Shown: positions 28,850-39,532, counted from the stretch's first letter. The stretch: 64,000 nucleotides of DNA from Roseovarius pacificus (GCF_900142665.1 NZ_FRBR01000014.1:1-64000); one strand, 5' to 3'. The notes: generated by a model from the sequence alone, not told the origin. Program-made: numbers and translations.

Positions 28850-30163
28850 CTAGTTGATCGAACTGGTCAGCCCCTCGGGTTTGCCGACCACGACGAAGGT
28901 CAGTTTCGACGGGTCCAGAAATTCGCGTGCGACACGGTTCACATCGTCCAGCGTCACGGCGTTCACCATGTCGTTTCGATTGGCGATGTAATCCGTATCC
29001 AGCCCTTCCATCTGCATGTTGACGGCGATGTTCGCAATCGGCGCGTTTCCGTCGAACCGCAGCGGGTAAGCCCCTGTCAGATAGGTCTTGGCATCGGCCA
29101 GCTCTTCTTCGGTGACCCCTTCGTCGCGTATGCGTTCCCACTCGGCGCGGATGACGCTGATCGCTTCGGCAACCCGGCTATTGGCGGATGCGACGGAGCC
29201 CAGCCAAAGCTGTGCGTTTTCCTTGTCCACGAGATAGGAATAGACGCCATAGGTCAGCCCGCGCTTTTCGCGCACTTCATTCATCAGGCGGCTTTCGAAC
29301 GACCCGCCGCCGAGGATGTGATTCAGCAGGTAGGCGGCAAAGAAATCCGGATCGTCCCGGTCGATCCCCGGCTGGCCGAATATGACAACCGACTGCGGGG
29401 TGTCGTAATCGACGATCTCGATCCCGCCGGGCAGGTTGATGTCTGCCGCGCCGGGCATGTCAGGGCCAGCTTCGGGCAGGTCGAGCAACAGCTTGTCCAG
29501 CAGCGTTGCGAGTTCTTCTTCGGTGATGTCGCCGACCGCGCTGACATACAGTCGCTCACGGGTCAGGGCGGCCTTGTGGGCCGCGACGATATCGTCGCGT
29601 GTCAGGTTCGCGACGCTTTCCAGTGTGCCGAATTCGGGACGGCCATAGGGATGATCGCCATACACCAGTTTGGCAAAGGCGTCGCCCGCGATGTCTCGCG
29701 GGTCTTTCTGGTTCGAGCGAATGATCGAATTGACCTGTCGGCGCACCCGGTCGATTGCGGATTGCTCGAAGGTCGGATTGATCAGGCTTTCCCGTAGCAG
29801 CGCCACGGCCTGGTCCCGGTTTTCGCTCAGGAAGCGGGCCGAAATCCCCACCGTATCGTCCGAAGCGTTGTAACTGAACGACGCGGCGAGCGTTTCGGCC
29901 TCGCGGGCGAAGCTGCGCGCATCCATATCGCCTGCGCCCTCTTCCAGCAGGCCGACCATCAGGCCTGTCAGCCCTTCCTTGCCGTCCGGGTCCAGCGACG
30001 TGCCGCCCTGAAACCGCAGTTCAAGCGCGACGAAGGGAATCGAATGTTCCTCGACCAGCCAGGCGTTGATGCCGCCGGGGGTGGTCATTTCCTTGATATT
30101 GACCTCGGCCCATGCGGGCAAAGCCGCAAGCAGGGTTACGAATGACAGAACGAAACGCATCAT
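28850..30163 (-). CDS. M16-family peptidase-like protein, non-catalytic subunit
   Basis: 437 residues with a signal peptide (MMRFVLSFVTLLAALPAWA). The M16 fold is clear, but the HxxEH zinc motif is absent; the equivalent region reads LTGLMVGLLEEGAG. It retains the substrate-binding REKRGLTYGVYSY motif of the C-terminal M16 domain. Such proteins pair with an active M16 partner, as in two-subunit bacterial M16B proteases. It starts by ATGATG overlap with the upstream catalytic gene. Confidence 0.92.
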   Translation of the reverse strand: MMRFVLSFVTLLAALPAWAEVNIKEMTTPGGINAWLVEEHSIPFVALELRFQGGTSLDPDGKEGLTGLMVGLLEEGAGDMDARSFAREAETLAASFSYNASDDTVGISARFLSENRDQAVALLRESLINPTFEQSAIDRVRRQVNSIIRSNQKDPRDIAGDAFAKLVYGDHPYGRPEFGTLESVANLTRDDIVAAHKAALTRERLYVSAVGDITEEELATLLDKLLLDLPEAGPDMPGAADINLPGGIEIVDYDTPQSVVIFGQPGIDRDDPDFFAAYLLNHILGGGSFESRLMNEVREKRGLTYGVYSYLVDKENAQLWLGSVASANSRVAEAISVIRAEWERIRDEGVTEEELADAKTYLTGAYPLRFDGNAPIANIAVNMQMEGLDTDYIANRNDMVNAVTLDDVNRVAREFLDPSKLTFVVVGKPEGLTSSIN

Positions 30164-31491
30164 TGGGTCACCTCCGGTGCGGCCAGCCAGCCGGTCACGG
30201 CTTTGTCTCGGTCAAGAATCTCACGCGCGGCGGCCATGATATCTTCGGCTGTCACCGCTTGCAGGATATCGGGCCACGCTTGCACATCCTCTACGGTCAG
30301 GCCCTGCGTCAGGGCGCGGCCATAGCGATTGGCCAGCCGACCGACATCGTCCTGCCCATAGATTTGCGAGGCGCGCATCTGCATCTTGATCCGGTCCAGT
30401 TGCTCGGGATCGACGCCGGTTTCCAGGAAACCCGCAATCACGTCATCCATTGCGTCCTCGGCTTCTTGCAGGGTGACGCCGGGCGCGGGCATGACCACCA
30501 GATCGAAGGTCGAGTCATCCAGCGATGTGTCCCCGTAATAGGCGGCGGTGTTCACCGCCTGACGGGTTTCGAACTGCAATTCCTCGGCCAGTACCGATGT
30601 CGATCCGCCCCCAAGGATTTCAGCCAGCAAGGTCAACGCCGCTGCCTTCTCTTGTGATCCGCTGTCACGTTCGGGGGCAAGATACGAGCGTGTTACATAG
30701 GGCTGCGCCACGCGTGCATCCCTGAACACCATCCGCCGCTCGGCCATCTGGCGCGGTTCCTGCGGGCGCGCGCGTTCGGGCAAAGCAGGATTCGCCGGCA
30801 ACTTGCCATAGTGCTTTTGCGCCATGTCGCGCACATTGTCCGGGGTCACATCGCCGGCAACGATCAGGATGGCGTTATTGGGCGCGTAATAGGTCTGATA
30901 ATACTCCAGCGCATCCTCCAGCCCCAATTCGCGCATCTCGTGCTGCCAGCCTATGATCGGAATGCCGTAGGGATGATTGAGATACTGCGCCGCGCTCATT
31001 TGTTCGCGAAACAGCGCGCCGGGATTGTTCTCGACCCGCTGGTTGCGTTCTTCGATGATCACATCGCGTTCGGTCAGGATGTCGTCTTCGCCCAGTTGCA
31101 GATTGACCATCCGGTCGCTTTCCATCTGCATCATCAAATCCAGACGGTCCGCTGCGACACGCTGAAAATAGGCGGTGTAGTCATAGCTGGTGAACGCATT
31201 GTCGCTACCGCCATTGCGCGCCACCGTGGCCGAGAACTCGCCCGGCTCCATCGTTTCGGTGCCTTTGAACAGCAAATGCTCCAGAAAATGCGCCACACCC
31301 GAGACGCCGGGTTTTTCGTCTGCCGCGCCCGCGCGATACCAGACCATGTGAACGACGACAGGCGCGCGATGATCCTCAATCACGACCACGTCCATTCCGT
31401 TATCCAGTGTAAAGGATGAAACCTGTTCCTTGGCGACGGCGGGCAGGGCCGCGGCAAGACAGAACATGGCGCTTGCGATAAGTCGGCGCAT
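30160..31491 (-). CDS. M16-family zinc metalloprotease, catalytic subunit
   Basis: 443 residues with a signal peptide (MRRLIASAMFCLAAALPAVA). The inverted zinc motif HFLEH is at about residues 68-72 (GVAHFLEHLLFKGTETM), and a downstream Glu in the NQRVENNPGALFREQM region may be the third ligand. The predicted role is a periplasmic peptidase that forms a heterodimer with the following inactive subunit. Confidence 0.93.
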   Translation of the reverse strand: MRRLIASAMFCLAAALPAVAKEQVSSFTLDNGMDVVVIEDHRAPVVVHMVWYRAGAADEKPGVSGVAHFLEHLLFKGTETMEPGEFSATVARNGGSDNAFTSYDYTAYFQRVAADRLDLMMQMESDRMVNLQLGEDDILTERDVIIEERNQRVENNPGALFREQMSAAQYLNHPYGIPIIGWQHEMRELGLEDALEYYQTYYAPNNAILIVAGDVTPDNVRDMAQKHYGKLPANPALPERARPQEPRQMAERRMVFRDARVAQPYVTRSYLAPERDSGSQEKAAALTLLAEILGGGSTSVLAEELQFETRQAVNTAAYYGDTSLDDSTFDLVVMPAPGVTLQEAEDAMDDVIAGFLETGVDPEQLDRIKMQMRASQIYGQDDVGRLANRYGRALTQGLTVEDVQAWPDILQAVTAEDIMAAAREILDRDKAVTGWLAAPEVTQ

Positions 31492-31597
31492 GAAACACTC
31501 CGTTTGACGGCGAATGGCTGTGGGTAAGATACGGTGCGGTCAGCACGTTTCAAGCGCAATGACGGTCAATGACAGTGTTGTGAGCACCCGCCCCGTA

Positions 31598-32122
31598 TCA
31601 GTCCTCGGGCGGGGGTGCGCTTGGCGTCTCGATCCCGCGCTGACGCATCCTGCGTTCTTCGCGCGAGGCTTCCAGCCACTGACGTTTATAGGCGTCGGTA
31701 TAATCGTCCGCATTGCCGAGCCGGATCAGGTTGACACGGCCATGGCGTCGGCGGGTTTCGATGTCTTCGCGGCGCGTTTGCTGGCGGATGCCGGGCTGTG
31801 TGCCATAGCGGCTGGCGTGCCGTACAAGGCCCCCGTCCGAAGCGGCAGGCGCGGTGCCCCGCATCACGGCGGGATTTCCGCCAAGAGCCGCAATGCCTTC
31901 TTCCTTGGGCCGGGGGTCAACCAGATTCACCGTGCCCGGTGCCGGAGCGGGCAGGCTGGCGTAGTCCTCGGGCGCTTGCAGCGGTTTGGTCGGCAGAATC
32001 GTGAACTCATTGGGCCCGTTGCCCTTGTCCTTGATCCGCTTGAGCACGATGTCGTCATCCCGGCTGCTGCACGCGGCAAGCCCGAGAACAAGGATCATCA
32101 GTGTGATACGCGGCAAACCCAT
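31598..32122 (-). CDS. DUF3035-type lipoprotein
   Basis: 174 residues. Signal peptide and lipobox (ITLMILVLGLAAC, Cys about 17) precede a hydrophilic, Pro/Arg-rich body (GPNEFTILPTKPLQAPEDYA). This matches the Rhodobacterales lipoprotein typically placed after lspA. Function unknown; being adjacent to the lipoprotein signal peptidase is suggestive but not proof. Start at 32122 with CAGGAGA upstream; the longer frame to 32260 overlaps lspA. Confidence 0.8.
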   Translation of the reverse strand: MGLPRITLMILVLGLAACSSRDDDIVLKRIKDKGNGPNEFTILPTKPLQAPEDYASLPAPAPGTVNLVDPRPKEEGIAALGGNPAVMRGTAPAASDGGLVRHASRYGTQPGIRQQTRREDIETRRRHGRVNLIRLGNADDYTDAYKRQWLEASREERRMRQRGIETPSAPPPED

Positions 32123-32174
32123 CGCCCGTCTCCTGCAATTTCGCGACCAGATGTAACGCATCCTGCGCCTGAGG

Positions 32175-32648
32175 TCACGAGGCCTTTTTACCATCGTGGC
32201 TGAACAGCACCATGCCCAATGCCCCTGCAAAAACCGCGATATCGGCCACGTTGAACGCATAAGGATTGTTCAACCCACAACAGGACATATTCAGAAAGTC
32301 CGCAACCGCTCCGTAAATCAGCCGGTCGATCACGTTTCCAAGCGCGCCGCCAACCAGCAGGCCAGCGGAAATTTTCTGCCAGAAACCGGCAGGGTCGCGA
32401 TACACCCACCACAGAACGGCGGCGGAAATCACCAGGGCAACCGCGATCAACACCCAACGGGTCAGCGGGCTGTCCTGAGCCATCAGGCCGAAATTGATGC
32501 CGTAATTCCAAGCCATGCGCAGGTTCAGGTAGGGCGGAAACAGATCGATCGACCCGATCTGCGCCAGGTTCATCCCGTGCACGACCCAGTATTTGGTCAC
32601 CTGATCTATCAGGAACGTGCACAGTCCTACCCAGAATACCAAACGCAT
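32175..32648 (-). CDS. lspA: Lipoprotein signal peptidase (signal peptidase II)
   Basis: 157 residues, four membrane segments. Conserved motifs: FLIDQVTKYWV, NYGINFG, the catalytic region GALGNVIDRLIYGAVADF (first catalytic Asp) and YAFNVADIAVF (second catalytic Asp). It cleaves the signal peptide before the lipidated Cys of prolipoproteins. It sits between purH and the DUF3035 lipoprotein gene. Confidence 0.96.
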   Translation of the reverse strand: MRLVFWVGLCTFLIDQVTKYWVVHGMNLAQIGSIDLFPPYLNLRMAWNYGINFGLMAQDSPLTRWVLIAVALVISAAVLWWVYRDPAGFWQKISAGLLVGGALGNVIDRLIYGAVADFLNMSCCGLNNPYAFNVADIAVFAGALGMVLFSHDGKKAS

Positions 32649-32658
32649 TGCCTGTTCC

Positions 32659-34248
32659 TCAGTGCCGGAAGTGGCGCATGCCGGTCATGACCATGGCCAG
32701 CCCGGCCTCGTCAGCGGCGGCGATCACCTCGTCGTCACGCATCGACCCACCCGGCTGAATGACCGCCGTCGCGCCCGCCTCGGCAGCGGTCAGCAGGCCA
32801 TCGGCAAAGGGAAAGAACGCATCCGACGCAACGACGCTGCCTTGCGTCAGAGGTGCGTCGAGGCCAAGCGCCTCGGCCATGTCCTGCGACTTGCGGGCGG
32901 CGATCCGGCAACTGTCAACGCGGCTCATCTGGCCCGCGCCGACGCCCACGGTGGCCCCGTCCTTGACATAGACGATGGCGTTCGACTTCACGTGCTTGGC
33001 CACGCGCCAGGCAAACAGCATATCGGCCAGTTCCCGGTCGGTGGGGGCGCGTTTCGTCACCACCTTGAGGTCCGAGGCGTCCAGCCGCCCGTTATCCTTG
33101 TCCTGCACCAGATAGCCGCCCGAAACCTGGCGCAGCATCAGCCCGGATTCGGCAGGGTTGGCGAGGCCCGGCGTGGTCAGCAGGCGCAGGTTTTTCTTTT
33201 TGGCGAAAATGTCCCTGGCGTCCTGATGTGCGCCGGGGGCGATCACCACCTCGGTGAAGATGTTGCAGATTTCCTCGGCGGTTTCCGCATCGAGGGTCGA
33301 GTTCAGCGCAATGATCCCTCCAAAGGCCGACGTGCGGTCGCAATCGAACGCACGCGAATACGCCTCTTTCAGGGTTGCACCACGGGCCACGCCGCAAGGG
33401 TTGGCGTGTTTGATGATGGCACAGGCCGGGCCGTCCTTGGGCAGGAATTCACTGACCAGTTCAAAGGCGGCGTCGGTGTCGTTGATATTGTTGTAACTCA
33501 GTTCCTTGCCCTGATGCTGGGTGGCGGTGGCCACGCCGGGGCGGTTGCTGCCGTCGACGTAGAACGCCGCGTTCTGATGCGGGTTTTCACCATAGCGCAG
33601 GGTTTGCGCCAGCTTGCCGGCGACGGCGCGGCGGCGCGGCGCCTGTTCATCCAAGGCACCTGCCATCCAGGATGAAACGGCGGCATCATAGGCCCCGGTG
33701 CGGGCATAGGCCGTCAACGCCAGACGCTGGCGGAAGGCATAGGTGGTCTGCCCGTCATTGGCGGCAAGTTCGTCCAGCAGCGGTTGATAATCCTCGACAT
33801 CCACCACCACGTTGACAAAGGCGTGGTTCTTGGCCGCCGCGCGGATCATCGCCGGGCCGCCGATGTCGATATTCTCGATGCAGGTGTCATAGTCGGCACC
33901 CTTGGCGACGGTCTCCTCGAACGGGTAAAGGTTCACCACCAGCAGGTCGATGGGCTTGATTCCATGCGCCGTCATTGCCGCCATGTGCTGATCGTTGTCG
34001 CGCAGGCCCAACAGGCCGCCATGCACCGCCGGGTGCAGGGTTTTCACGCGGCCATCCATCATTTCGGGGAACCCGGTGACATCGGCAACATCCCTGACCG
34101 TCAGCCCGGCGTCGCGCAGCGCCCTGGCGCTGCCGCCTGTCGACAGAAGCTCGACACCCCGGTCGGCCAGGGCCTGACCCAGTTCGACCAGTCCGGTCTT
34201 GTCGGAAACGGAAAGAAGCGCGCGTTGCACGGGGGCGAGATCGGTCAT
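32659..34248 (-). CDS. purH: Bifunctional AICAR formyltransferase/IMP cyclohydrolase
   Basis: 529 residues, the usual PurH length. N-terminal IMP cyclohydrolase domain: [35 protein letters not shown] and [14 protein letters not shown]-terminal transformylase domain: [15 protein letters not shown] and [20 protein letters not shown]. It carries out the final two steps of IMP synthesis. Ten bases separate its stop from the lspA start. Confidence 0.98.
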   Translation of the reverse strand: MTDLAPVQRALLSVSDKTGLVELGQALADRGVELLSTGGSARALRDAGLTVRDVADVTGFPEMMDGRVKTLHPAVHGGLLGLRDNDQHMAAMTAHGIKPIDLLVVNLYPFEETVAKGADYDTCIENIDIGGPAMIRAAAKNHAFVNVVVDVEDYQPLLDELAANDGQTTYAFRQRLALTAYARTGAYDAAVSSWMAGALDEQAPRRRAVAGKLAQTLRYGENPHQNAAFYVDGSNRPGVATATQHQGKELSYNNINDTDAAFELVSEFLPKDGPACAIIKHANPCGVARGATLKEAYSRAFDCDRTSAFGGIIALNSTLDAETAEEICNIFTEVVIAPGAHQDARDIFAKKKNLRLLTTPGLANPAESGLMLRQVSGGYLVQDKDNGRLDASDLKVVTKRAPTDRELADMLFAWRVAKHVKSNAIVYVKDGATVGVGAGQMSRVDSCRIAARKSQDMAEALGLDAPLTQGSVVASDAFFPFADGLLTAAEAGATAVIQPGGSMRDDEVIAAADEAGLAMVMTGMRHFRH

Positions 34249-34282
34249 TGGCAGCAGATCCTCGGGTTGGCTTGTGTTCTGT

Positions 34283-36028
34283 TCAATCGTCTTCGGTGAC
34301 CGGCTCGAGCGCGTCTTGCGTCAGGTCGCGGATGCCGATGGGCGTTTCCTGCGCTTTGGCCAGTGACCACCTTGTGCGGGTCGCATACTCCATCATGCGG
34401 CCGGATAGAACGATTTGTTTGGTCGCACGCGGTTTGAGGCGTGTTTTTTCCAGATAGACACTGGGTTCAAGCGATAATTTGACCCGCCCGTCGGTGCGGA
34501 ACACCCAGATTTCTCCGCTTTTGAGCGCCATCGACACTGCCGCGCCCCCCATGTCGAGGCTGGCGTCCACATCCGGGTGCAGATGAAACCGGACCGCATA
34601 GGGAATGCCCTGCAGGCCGACCGCGTCCATCGCCTTGTCAAAACGGCGCTTGTCGGCGTCTGCCAGCGTCAGCAGCATGTCCTCGCCCGCGATGCCACGG
34701 CCATCGAAGGTCAGGTCGATGCTGCGGGTGTGGGTGAGGCCGTGGGTCTTCAGGTATCCGTCATGCGCGCCTTCGAAGCGGAGGCCATCGGGGGCCTGGC
34801 TGACCGCGATCGGCACCTTGCGGGGGGCTTCGGTCAGCCAGTTCTGCCGCTGCGGTCCGCGTCCGAGGCGGGAGCTGGACTGACGGGCGACGACCAGAGT
34901 GGAATGCGAAGGCGTGGCGCGGCCGGCGCGTTGCCATTGCGCGCCGAACTGCGCGCCTGAACCGCAGTTCACGATAAGCGGGCGGCGGCCCGAGGTCAGT
35001 TCGAATGCCAAGGTCGAGGCATGGGCGTTGATCGAAGCGCGCCCCTCGGGTGGGGGCGCGGCATCAATGATGACGCTGGTCCGGCCCGCGCTGAGACGGG
35101 CGTAACCCATTGATAATCCATCGGGTTGCCGGGTCTTGACCCCGCTGTTGGCCAGCGCGTGATCCAGCCGCCCCTCGAGCCCGCGCCCACCGCCGTGGAA
35201 CCGGGCCAGTGCGCCGTCGGAGTGGCGCAGGGTGCGCAGGGTGGGGGCGATGCGTTCGATCGCGGCCCAATGCGCCTTGCTGAGGGTCAGGCCCGACTCG
35301 GACAATGCAACCGAGGCCCAGGTCAGCAGGGTGAAAACATCCAGCAATTCCTCGGGGTTACGGGTGGGAATGCCGCCTGCCGCGTCGATCTGGGACTCGC
35401 ATTCGCGGGCCAGCGCACGCACCGCCGGATCGACATGGCTTTCCATTCCCTCAAGAGACAGCCCGGCATAGATAAGCCCTGTCAACGCTTCGAACCGGGG
35501 CAGGCCGGGGCGCGACGCCTTCCACCGGCGCCCAAGGAAAATTGTCTGTTGTGCCAATGACTTGTAAAAGGCTGCCGAGTCGTTTCCCTCGTGCCCGTTG
35601 AGCAGAAACAGCGCGTGGTTGATCCAGCGGATCAGCCGCCGGCCCGTCAGGTCGGGGGTCCAGCCCGGCCCCTTGCCGCCGCCGTAGCGGTCGATCCAGG
35701 TCCAGACCCAATCCTGCGCGCAGGTGCGGGCGGGGGGATCGCCCGCGGCGGCGAGATCGTCGAGCCAGCCGAAGCCGTGCAGGTCCTCGGCGAAGGAGGA
35801 ATCGGGCGCCTCCAGATCCCACATATTGGTCTCGGGGCTTTGCAAAAGATGGCCGGAAAACAGGAAGTTACCCGATGATATCTGCCGCCCTCGGGCAAAG
35901 CTGCCGATGGTGCGCGGTTCGGGTTGCGACACGAAAGCGGTGGCCGGGCGCGTCCAGGCCGCGCGGCGCGCGGCAAGGCGGTTCATCAGGCGCGAAAGAT
36001 GCGCTGACAGGGTTTCGGAATGCGACAT
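34283..36028 (-). CDS. Heparinase II/III-family protein
   Basis: 581 residues. An N-terminal alpha-helical toroid region ([20 protein letters not shown], then [15 protein letters not shown]) and a C-terminal beta-rich heparinase II/III-like domain (about 330-560; [35 protein letters not shown]) are present. No signal peptide is obvious. The substrate may be an acidic polysaccharide, but this cannot be told from sequence. It lies upstream of purH, and a GTAC-rich element (36128-36168) stands 99 bp before its start with a TATAGT-like -10 at 36075-36070. Confidence 0.85.
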   Translation of the reverse strand: MSHSETLSAHLSRLMNRLAARRAAWTRPATAFVSQPEPRTIGSFARGRQISSGNFLFSGHLLQSPETNMWDLEAPDSSFAEDLHGFGWLDDLAAAGDPPARTCAQDWVWTWIDRYGGGKGPGWTPDLTGRRLIRWINHALFLLNGHEGNDSAAFYKSLAQQTIFLGRRWKASRPGLPRFEALTGLIYAGLSLEGMESHVDPAVRALARECESQIDAAGGIPTRNPEELLDVFTLLTWASVALSESGLTLSKAHWAAIERIAPTLRTLRHSDGALARFHGGGRGLEGRLDHALANSGVKTRQPDGLSMGYARLSAGRTSVIIDAAPPPEGRASINAHASTLAFELTSGRRPLIVNCGSGAQFGAQWQRAGRATPSHSTLVVARQSSSRLGRGPQRQNWLTEAPRKVPIAVSQAPDGLRFEGAHDGYLKTHGLTHTRSIDLTFDGRGIAGEDMLLTLADADKRRFDKAMDAVGLQGIPYAVRFHLHPDVDASLDMGGAAVSMALKSGEIWVFRTDGRVKLSLEPSVYLEKTRLKPRATKQIVLSGRMMEYATRTRWSLAKAQETPIGIRDLTQDALEPVTEDD

Positions 36029-36127
36029 ATACCTGACCTCTGAACGCTCTTACCGGCGTTGTTGGCCGCACTATAGACCGGCCCGCCCGCCAAGTCACCG
36101 GAAGATTCCGGCCCGTGGCCTCGGGTT

Positions 36128-36168
36128 TTGTACGAAACGTACGAAGTGTACGCGGGTTTTGTACGAAA
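36128..36168 (+). promoter_or_regulatory. 41-bp GTAC-rich bipartite element, copy B
   Basis: TTGTACGAAACGTACGAA, a 10-base spacer, then GTTTTGTACGAAA. It is identical at 31 of 41 positions to the reverse complement of 14060-14100, with GTAC cores at offsets 3, 12 and 34 in both; copy B has an extra GTAC at offset 21. It lies between the rsmB stop and the heparinase-like gene, about 53 bp upstream of that gene's candidate -10. Confidence 0.65.
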
Positions 36169-36219
36169 ATCGGCACGATTGGCGAAAGTCGTGTCCATGA
36201 TGGACGCAACGCGGCCCGA

Positions 36220-37497
36220 TCAGACGCGCAGGCAGGCGATGTAGAACCCGTCCATCCCGCCCAGATCGGGCCAGTAATCGGGGCGCAGGCGCAAGCCGCC
36301 CTCTTCGGTGATCCATGCCGGATCGACGCCCGGCAGATCGGCCACGGCGGCGCGGTCCACGGACAGGCCGGGGTGACGTGCGAGCGCTTCGTCAACCTGA
36401 CATTCACCTTCGTCCGGCAAAAGCGAGCAGGTGCAGAACACCAGCCGCCCGCCGGGCTTGAGGAGAGACAGCGCATGATCCAGCATCGCCGATTGCAATT
36501 CGATCAGAGCCCCGAATTCCGAACCGTCCTTGGCATAGGGCAGGTCGGGGTGGCGGCGAATCGTGCCGGTGGCCGAACAGGGGGCATCCAGCAGGATCGC
36601 GTCATAGGGCCCGCCGGAATGCTCCAGCGCATCACCGGTGACGCAGGTCGCCGACAGCCCGCAGCGGGCGAGGTTTTCGCGCACCCGCTCCATCCGCCGC
36701 TCGGAGAGGTCGAGCGCGGTGACATCCGCCCCGGCGGCGGCCAGTTGCAAGGTCTTGCCGCCCGGCGCGGCGCACATATCCAGTACCGTTTCGCCCGGCT
36801 GCGCGGCCAGCACCCGCGCGGGCATGGCGGCGGCGGCGTCCTGCACCCACCAGTCGCCCGCGTCATAGCCGGGCAGTGCCGAAACCTGCCCGGCATCGGA
36901 CAGGCGCACCGACCCCGTGGGCAGGAGCGTGCCGTCCAGCTGCGCGGCCAGCGCCGCCGGATCGCCTTTGGCCGTCAGGTCGAGTGGGGCCCCGGCGAAA
37001 TGCGCCTTTTCCATCGCGCCCACGGCCCCGCCGCCCCAGGCCTGAACCAGCGGATCGCGCAGCCATTTGCGCAGCCGGGGCAGGCGCAGGTCGTTCCACG
37101 AGCGGCCCGCACCATCGGCCATGTTGCGCAGCACGGCGTTGATCAGCCCCTTGAGGTTGCCATAGCGTTTGTGCCCCCCGATCAGGCCGACCAGATCGTT
37201 GACCACGCCATGCGCGTCGCCGCCATTGCACAGTTCGACCGTGCCGAGGCGCAGGATGTTGAACACATGCAGCGGCGGGGGTTTGCGCAGGTGGCGTTTG
37301 AGCAGGCGGTCGGCGCGGTCCATGCCGCGCAGGGTGTCGTTGGCCAGCCGTTGTGCGCGGGCGCGATCCGCCGGGTCCAGCCGGTCCAGCGCGCCGGAGG
37401 CGATCAGATCGGACATCAGCCGCCCCTCGCCCAGAACCTGATCGAGAAGATAGACCGCGCTGCGGCGGGCAGAGGGCTGGGGCGGGCGCTGCGACAT
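36220..37497 (-). CDS. rsmB: 16S rRNA (cytosine-967-C5)-methyltransferase RsmB
   Basis: 425 residues. An N-terminal NusB-like helical domain (SARRSAVYLLDQVLGEGRLM ... LNDTLRG type) is followed by an SAM domain: DMCAAPGGKTLQLAAAGADV, LDAPCSATGTIRRHPDL (motif IV, Pro-Cys) and VFCTCSLLPDEGE (catalytic TCS Cys). It methylates 16S rRNA. Start at 37497 with AAGGAAAT upstream; the longer frame is rejected. Confidence 0.94.
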   Translation of the reverse strand: MSQRPPQPSARRSAVYLLDQVLGEGRLMSDLIASGALDRLDPADRARAQRLANDTLRGMDRADRLLKRHLRKPPPLHVFNILRLGTVELCNGGDAHGVVNDLVGLIGGHKRYGNLKGLINAVLRNMADGAGRSWNDLRLPRLRKWLRDPLVQAWGGGAVGAMEKAHFAGAPLDLTAKGDPAALAAQLDGTLLPTGSVRLSDAGQVSALPGYDAGDWWVQDAAAAMPARVLAAQPGETVLDMCAAPGGKTLQLAAAGADVTALDLSERRMERVRENLARCGLSATCVTGDALEHSGGPYDAILLDAPCSATGTIRRHPDLPYAKDGSEFGALIELQSAMLDHALSLLKPGGRLVFCTCSLLPDEGECQVDEALARHPGLSVDRAAVADLPGVDPAWITEEGGLRLRPDYWPDLGGMDGFYIACLRV

Positions 37498-37564
37498 CGG
37501 ATTTCCTTGGCCTTGGGCTGAAGCGGGCATATATCAGGGGCACCGGATCAAAGGAAGCCTGACC

Positions 37565-37744
37565 ATGAGCGAGGAAAAACGCGACCTGCCGCCCGAGGCG
37601 CTGCGAGCGCTGGCCGAGGCCGAGGAGCGCCGCCGCAAGGCGCAGGAGATGGACCTGCCCAAAGAGCTGGGCGGGCGGCGCGAGGGGCTGGAGCCCGTGC
37701 GCTATGGCGACTGGGAGAAAAAGGGGCTGGCGGTCGATTTTTGA
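37565..37744 (+). CDS. DUF1674/SdhAF4-like small protein
   Basis: 59 residues, starting MSEEKRDLPPEALRALAEAE and ending EPVRYGDWEKKGLAVDF. The C-terminal R-Y-G-D-W-E-x-K-G-x-x-x-D-F motif is the hallmark of the DUF1674/succinate dehydrogenase assembly factor 4 family, which helps FAD-loaded SdhA assemble. It is divergent from rsmB with 67 bp between starts. Too short for many gene finders, but the motif makes it convincing. Confidence 0.88.
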   Translation: MSEEKRDLPPEALRALAEAEERRRKAQEMDLPKELGGRREGLEPVRYGDWEKKGLAVDF

Positions 37745-38141
37745 CGGGTGGCCGGGTTTCTTCCGGCTGGCGGAACAGACGTTTGGCGTTTGGGGTGTAT
37801 AGCCGTGTATCGCGGGGCCGCGGTGCGGCGATGCGCGGCGGCCTGTGCCTTGATCCCGAATGAGAAAAAGGATCGCTCGGTCTGTGTAGCCTCATCCGCT
37901 GTTCAGATGGCAAGCCGCTCTTTTCTACAGAATCGGGTAAAGTCCTTGCGCGAAATAGCGCCGAAGGCGCCGCGCATCGCCAGACCGCCCCCGGGCTGGC
38001 GATTGGCTGACGTTTGCACCCCGCTTAAATCTATTTCGGATATGGCTGAGATAAAGTGCCAGCGCGCAAACGTTGGGTCGCCATCCCGCGGTCTGGCGCT
38101 GCCCGGCTTGTCAAAGGCCGTCGCGCGACCACGCTGCCTTG
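37745..38141. other. Intergenic region with no recognised gene
   Basis: 397 bp between the DUF1674 gene and dapB. It has an open minus frame of 80 codons (37903-38145) and an open plus frame, neither with recognisable protein features. GCGCCGAAGGCGC near 37970 forms a short hairpin. The segment 37907-38100 differs in base use from its GC-rich flanks and may be a degraded gene or a dispersed repeat. Confidence 0.4.
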
Positions 38142-38960
38142 TCACCCGTCGCCAAGCCCCAGCACGTCCAGCATGTCGTATTCGCCGGGTTTGCGCCCTT
38201 GCCCCCAGAGCGCGGCCTTGAGCGCGCCGCGTGCGAATACCGCGCGATCGGTGGCGACGTGGCGCAGGATCACCCGCTCGCCCGCGGCGGCGAACATCAC
38301 GTCATGTTCGCCCACGATGTCCCCGCCCCGGATGGCGGAAAACCCGATATGGCCGCGTTCGCGCTTGCCGGTGATTCCGTCGCGGCCCCGGTCCGACACC
38401 GCATCAAGCGACACGCCGCGCCCGTCGGCAGCGGCCTGACCCAGCATCAGGGCGGTGCCCGAGGGGGCATCGACCTTCTGGTTATGGTGGGTCTCGATCA
38501 CCTCGATGTCGTAATCCTCGTCCAGCGCGGCGGCGACCTTTTTGGTCAGTTGCACCAGAAGGTTAACCCCGAGGCTCATGTTCCCGGCGCGCACGACGAT
38601 GGCGTGGCGCGCGGCGGCGGCGATCTTTTTCAGGTCGTCCTCGCCCATGCCGGTGGTGCCGATCACATGCACGCAACGCGCCTGCGCGGCGATGCCCGCG
38701 AACTCGACCGTCGCGGCAGGCGCGGTAAAGTCGATCACCGCATGGGCGCGCGCGAAGGCTTCGAGCGGGTCGTCGGTGACGGTGACCCCGATTTCGGCAC
38801 CGCCCATGGCGCGGCCCACATCCTGACCGATCCAGTCATGGCCGGGACGTTCCAGCGCGCCGACAAGCCGTGCGCGGTCGCTCTCCTGCACGGTGCGGAT
38901 CAGCATCTGGCCCATGCGCCCCGAGGCGCCGGTGACAACGATTCCGGGCAGGTCTGTCAT
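38142..38960 (-). CDS. dapB: 4-hydroxy-tetrahydrodipicolinate reductase
   Basis: 272 residues, the usual length. NAD(P)-binding [14 protein letters not shown] at the N-terminus; HVIGTTGM; the catalytic region [20 protein letters not shown] with active-site His-His and Lys; and C-terminal [18 protein letters not shown]. It carries out the second committed step of diaminopimelate and lysine synthesis. Divergent from rbfA. Confidence 0.97.
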   Translation of the reverse strand: MTDLPGIVVTGASGRMGQMLIRTVQESDRARLVGALERPGHDWIGQDVGRAMGGAEIGVTVTDDPLEAFARAHAVIDFTAPAATVEFAGIAAQARCVHVIGTTGMGEDDLKKIAAAARHAIVVRAGNMSLGVNLLVQLTKKVAAALDEDYDIEVIETHHNQKVDAPSGTALMLGQAAADGRGVSLDAVSDRGRDGITGKRERGHIGFSAIRGGDIVGEHDVMFAAAGERVILRHVATDRAVFARGALKAALWGQGRKPGEYDMLDVLGLGDG

Positions 38961-39127
38961 GGTCGGGTCTCCGTTTCACTGTTGGCGGGTGTGTAGCGCG
39001 GGCCGGGGGGCGCGCACAATGGGCAAGCGTCCGGCGCGCGGGGCGGGCGGCGGAATTTGAGCATTCGTGCCGGGAAGAAGAACCGGGGGGCTGCATTCAC
39101 CTTGGCAAAGAGGCGCGGAGCGACTAG

Positions 39128-39532
39128 ATGCGGGACATGGCTAAGAACAAGTTTCATGACGGGCCCGGCCCCTCGCAACGGCAGCTTCGCGTGGGCGAAC
39201 TGATCCGCCGGACCCTGTCCGAGGTTCTGATGCGTGGCGATATCCACGATCCCGACCTGAACCGCATGTCGGTGACGGTGGGCGAGGTGCGCGTGTCGCC
39301 CGATCTCAAGATCGCGACGGCCTATGTTCTGCCGCTGGGCGGCGAGGGGCAGGAGGATGTCGTGCCCCTGCTGGCCCGCAACAAGGGCGAATTGCGCCGG
39401 GTGATCGGCAAGAAGCTGGGGCTGAAATTCTCGCCCGACCTGCGGTTTCGCATCGACACCACGTTCGACCAGATGGACGAAACCCGCCGTCTGTTCGCAC
39501 AGGACAAGGTGCGCCGGGATGTCGAAGGGTAG
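39128..39532 (+). CDS. rbfA: Ribosome-binding factor A
   Basis: 134 residues. KH-like RbfA fold with [20 protein letters not shown] and [20 protein letters not shown], ending [19 protein letters not shown]. It acts in 30S maturation near 16S helix 1. GGAG lies 7 bp before the ATG at 39128; the in-frame ATG at 39137 (MAKNKF) is the alternative start. It overlaps the next gene by 14 bp. Confidence 0.95.
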   Translation: MRDMAKNKFHDGPGPSQRQLRVGELIRRTLSEVLMRGDIHDPDLNRMSVTVGEVRVSPDLKIATAYVLPLGGEGQEDVVPLLARNKGELRRVIGKKLGLKFSPDLRFRIDTTFDQMDETRRLFAQDKVRRDVEG

